Below are positions 55,531-64,000 of a DNA stretch of 64,000 nucleotides, one piece after another; within the stretch, counting starts at the first letter, position 1, and each line of letters opens with the position of its first letter. The notes beneath the pieces were generated by a model that saw only the letters and a list, made by a program, of their open reading frames with translations, did not search any database and was not told the DNA's origin. This stretch comes from Anastatus disparis. Lineage: Eukaryota > Arthropoda > Insecta > Hymenoptera > Eupelmidae. Position numbers and translations under genes: made by a program. The stretch spans positions 4,612,501-4,676,500 of the forward strand of contig JAFFSR010000292.1 of NCBI GenBank assembly GCA_017163975.1, in the 5' to 3' direction.

Positions 55531-58024
55531 ATGAAGGTTTTAACTGAAGAAGAACGACAAAAAAAATGTGATGCTGTACGGCGCAAGCGATTACAAGCTG
55601 CAGAGTTCCGTCAACGTAATATATTACGAAGGCGTGAGTTACATGCTACGCAGACTTCAATTAAACTTCACACTGATCCAGAAATACAGACGATTCAAGA
55701 AAATGAATCTACGCCTGTAAGAAGGTCGCTGAGAAAACGCACGTATAATGTAAGTAACCCTTCTTGTTCGAATGACAAAAAAAGGAAAAAAGAAAATAAA
55801 ATTTGTACAAAAAATACTTCACTATCTTTTGACGACGAAAATAAAATGGATAGTAATTGTGATTTTGCACGAAGTCCTCGTGTTTCATTGTTACTTTTAG
55901 ATGATAAATTAAGAACGTTTGAGAACTGAAACAAACAAAAATTAATTCCGAAATCGAAACCATTTGGGAAAGAAAATTTAGATTATCACGTCGAAGAGAG
56001 GAAAAGTTACGTCGTAAAATTAAAAAATTGAAAGATTGCCTGGAAGTAAAAAAAAAAATTATTCACAAATTACGCGTCCAAAATAATCGACTAAAGAGAG
56101 TAACGAAGAAAAAAAATGAGATCGAGAAGAAAGTTGATAATATAATGAGTCAAGGAAAATCTACAGTAAAAGAGCATCTGTTAATATCAGAGATACTTCA
56201 AGCGCAGTTACAGGAAAACAAAAATGAACTTAGAAATGAAAAAGAAAAAGCAATCTATTCAAAAATAATCTCAGGAAAAATGATTAAAAAACATAAATTA
56301 GGTTCCAAATTTTCCCATTTAATTAGTCCTTATTTACAAAAAAAATTAAGATTTAGGAAAGGCTTACAAATAACTCGATCAAATAAAAAGACAGAAGAAT
56401 TTTATTCAGCAGTTAAAAACAGTATTTTGAATTTCTTTGAAAAAGATGAAAATTCCGCGCCAGCGCCAGGAAAAAAAGATGTTATCACAAGAAATAAAAT
56501 AAAAAAAGAAAGCGATTCATACAAGATTCAATGGATAACTTATATACAAAATTTTGTGCTGAATCTAAATTTACGATTTCAAGGTCATTATTTTATAAGC
56601 ATCGTCCCTTCTGGATTACAACTCGAAAAATATCTAGTCGCGATACGTGTTTATGCAAAACTCACGTGAATTTTGCTTTCAAATTACAAAAATTATTTCA
56701 ATTAAAAATACTGCGTTCTGCAAGTACTCAATATTTTACTAAATCTCTTACTTGTGATCCGTCTAGTAAAGAGTGCATGTACAGAGAATGTGACAAATGT
56801 AGAAACAAACGCGTTATTGTTCCAAAAACTTCTAAATCAACTTTTTATTATCAATGGACAAACGTAGTTGAAACGCGAACAGGGGCTAAAAATCAAAATT
56901 ATACAGTCAAGATCATGACCAAGAAAAAAGTTCCGTGTCAGGTTGCAGATCTTGTCAAAGATTTGAATGCTGATACACCTACATACTTGAAGCATGTTTA
57001 TGATACAGGGCATCAATATCGAGTTATTGACAGTATTAAAAAAAATTTGAAACCTGGAGAAGCTTTCGCGACCATCGATTTTTCTGAAAATTACGTTGGC
57101 AAGTATACCTCTGAAATCCAGAGTGTGCACTTTGGAGCGTCCAAGAAGCAAATTTCTCTGCACACAGGAGCATTTTTTTACGTTAATTCAAAAAATGAAA
57201 ATCTAAACTGCGTGTCATTTTGTACTACTTAGGACTGTCTTCGTCACGATGCTTCTTCTGTTTGGGCACATTTAGAGCCAATATTAAAATTGATTCAGGA
57301 GTATGTTCCAGAACTTCATAGTTTACACATTCAGAGTGACGGACCATCTTCTCAGTACAAAAATAAAACTAATTTCTTTTTGTTTGCGTATTTTTGTGAA
57401 ACGTTGAATCTTAAAAATGCTTCCTGGAATTTTACAACAGCAGGTCACGGTAAAAGTTGTGCCGATGGTACTGGAGGTACCGTAAAAGGCTTATGTGATC
57501 GAGCCGTACAATATGGTAACGATGTAATTTGTGCACAAAATGTTGTCGATGTTGTGAATAGATCATCCGAAAAAATTAAGATGTTTCTAGTCAAAGAATC
57601 TGATATGATTGATATTGATAATTTATTGTCTAATGAAATGAAATCAGCACCAAATTCTAACAAAATTCATCAATTAATTTGGCGAAATTCCGAGAAAGAT
57701 ATTTTTTATTCAAACTATTTATCTTGTCCCTTATGTGTTAACAAGCCTCCATGCGACCATTACGCTTTGAAACCTTCTAAATTTTCTGTTGTACAGTCTA
57801 AATCAAATACAACTATTGTAAAAATAATTGATGAAGGACAGAAAAATATTAGACAACGAAGGAAATCTAAAACTACAAAGCATATGGCTAATACTATGAA
57901 TGAAAAATCATCCAATAAATTTTCATGTATTGGAAAAAGCAAAAACGAAACTGAATTAAAATCAAAACCAAATGCATCGTTGTCAAGAAATTTAGCTATC
58001 AAGAAAAAAAGTAAATTAAGTTAA
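55531..58024 (+). pseudogene. DDE-like transposase, two frameshifts and one stop
   Basis: Four frames form one gene: 55531-55929 (basic N-terminus with EEERQKKCDAVRRKRLQ, bZIP-like), ~55930-56525 (coiled coil, then KVEDHL-type and SILNFFEKDENSAPAPGKKD region), 56531-57232 and 57233-58024. Family landmarks: DTCLCKTHVNF, CRNKRVIV, ATIDFSENYVGKYTSEIQSV, QIQSDGPSSQYKNK-like HIQSDGPSSQYKNKTNFF, and TTAGHGKSCADGTGGTVKGL. The Asp residues of DFSENY and SDGPSS and a late acidic residue may form the DDE site. Breaks: shifts near 55925 and 56525 and an in-frame TAG at 57230. Similar proteins are common in arthropod and cnidarian genomes. Confidence 0.72.
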
Positions 58025-58788
58025 AAACACGATTAAAAATATTTCTCATTTTTATTGTTATAGCGTTTGAAATTGTTTTGATGAATATTTTATTTTTAAA
58101 ATATATTGGATTTTTTGTTACATTTGTATATTTTGTAGTTTAATAAAGCTTTATTAGGAGTTATTAAACATTTAAATATTGAATAAAAAAATTTTTGGTT
58201 ACAATATTATGACTTAAAATTTTTTTGAATTTTATCTCCTGACATCCATGCCGTAAAGTTAAAATCGATCACACATACAGTTTTTGATAAATCTTGAAGG
58301 TGTGAATGTGTGTACCAAACACAAAAAATGTGCTGTCAAAAAATAATTTTTTTTTTTTCAATTGCAAATCTAAAAGTTTGGTGGATTTGCTCATATAGTA
58401 AAGCTCAAACGTTAAGAATCAATCCGTATTTATTATTATGTAATGGTTAACATGATCTACTAACTTTTGTATTTTCCATATATATATATATTGCAACGAT
58501 TATTCATAATCGTGCAGACAGTATATTCAAATCTCCCGCGAGGCACGATAGTAACAGGCTATTACTTTTCATTATTATTGTTATACGTCGTTGTAAGATA
58601 TGAGTTTAGAGTACAATAAAGCTCTGGTACTCCCTAGTATAAACAAACGTGTCAACCCGTTTACTATGCTTTATCTTTCCACCGTCCGTCCTAACCGACC
58701 TCCTGCCTCGAACCCTGATCACTCACTGAAGCGTCTGGCAACAGGAGGTAAAGACGTAATATTTCCCACCCGCGGGAAATAAAAACGT

Positions 58789-58838
<50 letters not shown>

Positions 58839-59175
58839 ACATATATATATACCTTTCAATGATTATTTACATCCGATGGATAGTAGTTTTCTATATTCAA
58901 AGAATATTATTAAGAACATTAACATTCCGCTCAAAATATTGTAAAATATATTTTTACATCACGGTGCGTGTGATTTTTTTCTATATTATATTGATAGAAA
59001 ATATTTTATTTGATATTCAACGATAAAGAACAAAGATACATCCTAATACAATGAACAAAATTCTATTTTGACCTCAAAAATTATTTTTTGTAATGCATGC
59101 GATGTAATACGAAAAAAAATTCTTAGTTTTCTCTCACTTATCTTTACTATATAAACCTTACAATTTTTAACTACA
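58025..59175. other. 3' part of the long-TIR transposon, gene-free
   Basis: Nothing coding is supported. 58490-58790 is GC-richer, with a hairpin (ACGATTATTCATAATCGT) and an AATAAAG signal; it could be part of an LTR. (AT)n at 58790-58836. Confidence 0.4.
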
Positions 59176-60422
59176 CCATAAAATATTAAACCACGGGCCT
59201 GGCAAGTTCTTTTGTAGATATTTAGTAAAATTTAATATATTTTACAGCACTTGAAAATAAAAAGATAGTGTGATGAGATAGAGAATGCATAATTTTATTT
59301 TATTAGAAATATTACAATTAAAATGGGTATCTTCCCTGAAAGTTTTAAAAAGGCATAAATAATTTTGAAGTTGATGGCAGCAAATTCTCAAATATAAGTT
59401 GTTAGAAGCTAATGGCTCTTCTGCCAAGTTTTTAAAAATAAAATTGCACAATTTTTGTCTTCAACCGTAGCATATTAAATAGAAAATTATTCCGAAACTT
59501 TGAAGTTAATCGTTTCGGAAATTGTTTATTAAGTAAGTCTTTCATCAGGAATAAAATAAAATAGATATCACTAAGATCAAGTATAGTTCATCAATGTCTA
59601 AGTAGTAATATTCACTCATAAATGAAATAATAAGTTCATTTGATATATCATTTTTTTCTTCAATTTTGATGTGTACTATCATCGCTATCTTTATCTCAAT
59701 AATCCCTTTTTTTCAAAAATTATTTGGCAAAGTTTTTCCAAATATTCGTCTATCAAAGAGAATATAAATTGAACATTTTATGAATTTTGTATTATTAAAA
59801 AGTAAGAATTGAATACAGAAGTACTCGACGATCGCTTCATTGATTTCAAAACTTTCTTTAGCCGAAACTGTAAATATTTCATGAATTTTATATTATTAAA
59901 AAGAATGAATTGAATACAGAAGTACTCGACGATTGCTTGATTGATTTCAAAACTTTCTTAAGCAAAAACTATAGATAAATCTAGTAAAAGGTATAAACTT
60001 AAAAATAATTACTCAATTCATTTCAGTACTCTCAAGAGCTGAAATTTAAAAAAAAATATGATGTATGCAGTGAAAGAGAAGAAATATTTAGAAAAAATGT
60101 TCTAAAGAATACTATACTGATTAATAACTAAACTCGCCTAAAATATACTTTTTTAAAAGTAACAATAACATAATAAAATAGTATTCATCAGTTTAAATAA
60201 TGACTTAAAACAAAAAATAACAGACATAATATTCAAAAGCTTTGAAGAAATTTTATGACATTCGGAAATTAAAAGATAGTGTAATGATATTTTTATGAAT
60301 TTAATATTATTTTAAAAAGAATGAATTAAATACACAAGTATTCGACGATTGCTTGATTGATTTCAAAACTTTCTTAATAAATATTAATATACATGGAAAA
60401 AATTGTCATAAAACGTCCTATA

Positions 60423-60425
<3 letters not shown>
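59176..60425. repeat. Right TIR of the long-TIR transposon
   Basis: Inverse of 54236-52307 without the 690-bp insertion. A 69-aa frame (59242-59451) mirrors 53963-54172 only because the arms are repeats. Confidence 0.85.

Positions 60426-60484
<59 letters not shown>
60424..60484. repeat. (AT)n microsatellite
   Basis: About 60 bp of AT at the element/satellite junction. Confidence 0.95.
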
Positions 60485-60488
<4 letters not shown>

Positions 60489-60507
60489 CTGTGTGTATGT
60501 GGTATTA

Positions 60508-61570
60508 ATATAACATTGTTTTGTAATAATAAATTTATTTAAAGGTTGTTAAAAAAAATAAAAACGAAAATTTTTTGTGAAAAGTAGGTCTTTCATCCCC
60601 TTATAGCTAGGGTAGTTTCCGTTTCCGCAATTCGACGTTGATCAAGGTTATGTATTTTGGAGTATATTTTAATATTTTTATTTTTTTGTAATAATAAATT
60701 TATTAAAAGGTTCTTTAAAATAATAAAAACGAAAATTTTTTGTGAAAAGTATGTTTTTCATCCCCTTATAGCTAGGGTAGTTTCCGTTTCCGCAAGTCAA
60801 CGTTGATCAGGATTATGTATTTTAAAGTGTATTTTTATATTTCAATTGTTTTGTAACAATGAATTCATCAAAAGGTTTTTTTAAATAAATTAAAACAAAA
60901 TTTTTTGTGAGAAGTATTTTTTTCATCCCCTCATAGCTAGGGTAGTTTTCGTTTCCGGAAGTCATCATTGATCAGGTTTATGTATTTCGAAGTATATTTT
61001 AATATTCACATTGTTTTGTAACAATAAATTTATCAAAAGATTGTTAAAAAAAATAAAAACGAAAATCTTTTGTGAAAAGTATGTTTTTCATACCCTTATA
61101 GCAAGGGTAGTTTCCGTTTCCGCAAGTCGGTGTTGATCAGGGTTATGTATTTTAAAGTATATTTTAATATTTACATTGTTTTGTAACATTAAATTTATCA
61201 AAAGTTTGTTAGAAATAATAAAAACGTTAATTTTTTGTGCAAAGTATGGTTTTTACCCCTTACAGCTAGGGTAGTTATCGTTTCCACAAGTCGGAGTTGA
61301 TGAGCGTTATGTATTTTGAAGTGTATTATAATATTTACATTGTTTGTTTAAAATAAATTTATCAAAAGGTTGTTTAAATAAATAAAAACAAATTTTTTCT
61401 AAAAAGTATGTTTTTTATCCCCTTATAGCTAGGGTAGTTTTCGTTTCCACAAGTTGGCGTTAGTAAGGGTTATGTATTTTAAAGTATATTTACAAATTTC
61501 CATTTTTTTGTAACAATAAATTTATCGAAAGTTTGTTAGAAATAATAAAAACGTAAATTCTTGTGAAGGC
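60508..61570 (+). repeat. ~165-bp satellite array, right block
   Basis: About seven units of the repeat at 51297-52195, same orientation. The unit at ~60750-60960 is nearly identical to that at ~51440-51650. Confidence 0.9.
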
Positions 61571-62179
61571 TGATTCCATTTCAAATCGAACAGTCAGTAT
61601 ACACTCAAGTCACCAATTACTGCGCTAATGGAGTATGTTATTCTACCCTAAAAATAAGGGTATACGTATTTTTTTATTTTGCTGAAATATCAAAATTGCA
61701 TCAGATATGCACTTTTGAAAATTGCATACAAAAACTAAATGTTAAAACTAAAAATGTTGAGAATAACTTTAGAGAGCTATCGTTTTACCAATTTCCAATG
61801 AATTTTGATAAACCTTTTTTTATTTTATTTCGTTTTGAGCCCTCTTCAACTCCGTGCAAGAAATTAAAAAAAAACTAAAAATGACTGAGATATATGCATT
61901 TTACCAAAAAATGCACTTTTTATGCACATGCATTTTTCTCGAAAAGGCCATTTTTTTTTTGCTGAAATTTTTTTTGCTGATAGAGGACCAAAATACCTAT
62001 CTAATAGTACTTGTTTGATCCCGGGCTTTTTGGTTTGGAGCGAGAAAAAATTCACAAATTTTGTTGGTGAAAAATGCTTGTATATACATTCGGAAGTCTT
62101 AAGCAGTCTGCATTCAAACACTGTCGTATGCTTGGCTCATCATTTGTTTACATTTGTATGCATGTATATAGCATCAATA

Positions 62180-62232
<53 letters not shown>

Positions 62233-62247
62233 TCGTAATATAAAAAT
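61571..62247. other. Unassigned stretch with (AT)n
   Basis: No gene or element recognised. TATGCA-type words recur at 61690-61930, and (AT)n lies at 62184-62230. Confidence 0.4.
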
Positions 62248-62388
62248 AAATATTTAAACATGAAAAAAAAGAATTCTATTCGTGTATATCTATATTATGT
62301 ATGTTTCGATGTACAAACAATAGGAGGCTAACTCATGGACAAATACATCGCGTAACCAAAACAGCATATTAGAACTGTTATATAGAAG

Positions 62389-63785
62389 CTAGTTATTTTT
62401 ACGGCTGCTTTGAAAGGTGCTTCTCGGGCTTGTGAAAAATTCAACAAAATTGTGAAATAACAATGTCCGAAATTTACCTATTTCTTTTCTTAATTGACTA
62501 TATGTTTCTTTTAAGCTTCGATTAAGAAACCGTTTGACTTTTTTAGTTTTTGTGTTATTAATTTTAACAGTTACGACATCAGATTTATTTGGACTTTGTC
62601 TACTACAATTAAAATCATCATTTAAAAAATATTCCATAACGATATTTTTTGTGCTTTCATCAATAGGATGACCAGTATATAAATCTGGCTCCGAATAAAC
62701 TCCTTTATTTTTCACGAGATTTCTTGATTTATTTATCATATACTTGCTTATATTCGGGAATAGTAAGCAAACTTTTATTTTGCTTAATTTTGAAGGTAGT
62801 AGAGTTAGAAGTTTTATTTTCTCCGAAATAGAAGAGCATTTTTCTAAAGCCAATTTAAAATTTTCTAAAAATTCATTCCAATAGTTTTCAGTGGAATTTT
62901 CGTCCGATTCTATTGATTCAACTGAAATACCATACGCATCTTCTAATTTACTTCCAACAGTAGCAGAAAAAGCTGAAATTAAGGATTTTTTCTTTTTAGA
63001 TACGTAATTTCCTCTAAAATTTTCAGGTATTGCAGTTTTTCTTTTTAGGGGTGAGATGCATTCAGGTAAAACTGAATTAATACTCTCGTTTAATTCCTCT
63101 ATTCGTTCGGGTGTCTTCGGAATAAAATCATCATCTCTTCCGCTAAAAAGTTCAGTGATTTCATTTTCAGATATAGACTCAAGATCACTTAACGGCAGGC
63201 CGGAGTAGAACCTGATACCGACCGAGTAACAATTGAGTTGTTTGTTATTTACTCAAGTATTAATCGGTGTATCTGCAAATTGAAGGTTATGCGCAATAGA
63301 TATTATTATTACAAATATTTATGCACAAGAAAAAAAAAATCTATCGCTTTGTTTTTGAGAAAAGTAAGGAACGCGAAAATATTATAAACATAATCTTTTA
63401 CTTCGGCGTTCCTTACTTTTCTCAAAAACAAATCGGTAGATTTTTTTTTTCTTGTGCATAAATATTTGTAATAATAATATCTATTGCGCATAACCTTCAA
63501 TTTGCAGATACACCGATTAATACTTGAGTAAATAACAAAAATGCCAATTAGACAAGGACAGCGAATCCGGCCTGCTCTTAAAATCATTTTTGATATGCAT
63601 TTATGGCAATTTTTACATACATTAGTAGATGGCAATATATTTAAATCTGGATGAAGCTGTGCCAAATTAATGGCTAAATCTTCCAACGGTCTAAAACGTG
63701 AATTACTGCTCATATAAACTACCTTTTTATGCATTTGAAAAAAATCGGGACATGAAATTCTTTTAGAAGAGTAAATTTCGGACAT
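62389..63785 (-). pseudogene. Truncated transposase-like protein
   Basis: ATG at 63785 begins a frame with paired cysteines (VCKNCHKCISKMI, RIRCPC). It is cut by a MITE (63241-63539) and resumes by ~63200 as an open frame without Met to 62389. This includes a conserved region of a widespread arthropod transposase family (LFPNISKYMINKSRNLVKNK, YFLNDDFNCSRQSPNKSDVV, KVKRFLNRSLKETYSQL). At ~62480 the coding sequence stops and the frame runs into the inverted copy of the gene's own 5' end. The catalytic C-terminal half is missing. It may be related to the transposase at 55531. Confidence 0.62.
63241..63539. mobile_element. ~300-bp palindromic MITE in the transposase
   Basis: Arms of ~130-140 bp (TTTGTTATTTACTCAAGTAT and its inverse) around a short loop near 63385-63400. 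The 79 codons at the 3' end of the upstream frame are MITE sequence, not protein. Confidence 0.82.
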
Positions 63786-64000
63786 TGTTATTTCACAATT
63801 TTGTTGAATTTTTCACAAGCCCGAGAAGCACCTTTCAAAGCAGCCGTAAAAATAACTAGCTTCTATATAACAGTTCTAATATGCTGTTTTGGTTACGCGA
63901 TGTATTTGTCCGCGAGTTAGCCTCCTATTGTTTGTACATCGAAACATACATAATATAGATATACACGAATAGAATTCTTTTTTTTCATGTTTAAATATTT

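Larger units (their letters stand above)
52307..60425 (+). mobile_element. Long-TIR DNA transposon inside the satellite
   Basis: Starts TAGGATGTTTTATGACAATT and ends with the inverse. TIRs: right 59176-60425 (1.25 kb); left 52307-54236, the same plus a ~690-bp insertion. It encodes a decayed DDE-like transposase (55531-58024). The target duplication cannot be read because both ends lie in TA repeats. I cannot assign the superfamily with confidence. Confidence 0.75.
62248..64000 (-). mobile_element. TIR element with 3'-truncated transposase
   Basis: Inverted arms 62248-62481 and 63771-64000 (AAATATTTAAACATG outermost), possibly running past the window edge. The right arm contains the transposase start codon (63785) and 5' UTR; the left arm is an inverted copy of them abutting the truncated gene. 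A palindromic MITE lies inside. Confidence 0.75.

Noticed and set aside
58490..58790. Solo LTR
   Set aside because: GC shift, a hairpin and an AATAAAG signal are suggestive, but no TG...CA ends or duplication could be found.

Overview
The window looks like AT-rich, repeat-packed nuclear DNA of an insect. The signs are short introns, (TA)n, (CA)n and (GA)n tracts, many palindromic MITEs, tRNA- and 5S-derived SINEs, a Polinton/Maverick, a Helitron, an I-type LINE and a DUF4806 gene. Hymenoptera is possible but cannot be settled from the sequence. No conventional housekeeping gene is visible; nearly everything readable is mobile DNA, nested several layers deep.

Layout. (1) 880-10945 is a complete, young LTR retrotransposon on the minus strand. 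It has ~1.06 kb LTRs about 99% alike, a 4-bp target duplication, a PBS and a PPT, but its only protein is a gag-like 404-aa ORF (TR-GAG-like). A 734-bp palindromic MITE dense in AGGTCA sites sits inside it. (2) 12078-19453 (minus) is a five-exon DUF4806-domain gene that I could splice in phase from end to end, with one frameshift in its first visible exon. Its introns carry a large fold-back element, a piggyBac-type MITE and a TIR element with a ~166-bp tandem array. (3) 19684-41397 (minus) is a spliced transposase-like gene, broken once by a TA-flanked palindromic MITE and once by a 19.4-kb Polinton. The DUF4806 gene follows it directly on the same strand, so the two may be the two genes of one old transposon.

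(4) 20722-40087 is the Polinton/Maverick: 6-bp target duplication AGTGTT, long TIRs starting AGT, and genes for protease, major capsid (frameshifted), small basic core-like protein, minor capsid (split by a 5S-derived SINE), integrase with chromodomain, two conserved accessory proteins (one frameshifted) and packaging ATPase. There are also unassigned ORFs, including a signal-peptide Cys-rich ORF and a small ORF with an N-myristoylation-like start. No protein-primed DNA polymerase B is present. A 4.6-kb Helitron (34954-39557, 5' TC and 3' hairpin plus CTAG, inserted A^T) interrupts the right TIR. It keeps a decayed Pif1-type helicase without the Rep part and contains ~350-bp inverted repeats.

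(5) 42032-51219 is a long-armed fold-back DNA element with a full-length LINE (42088-47420, both ORFs intact, 11-bp target duplication) in its left arm and a tRNA-derived SINE in its right half. (6) 51297-61570 is a ~165-bp satellite array split by an 8.1-kb long-TIR DNA transposon (52307-60425) carrying a decayed DDE-like transposase. (7) 62248-64000 holds a TIR element with a 3'-truncated transposase gene whose left arm is an inverted copy of the gene's own 5' end, plus a nested palindromic MITE.

Relative ages can be read from the nesting: the transposase/DUF4806 unit is older than the Polinton, which is older than the SINE and the Helitron within it. The LTR element and the LINE look recent.
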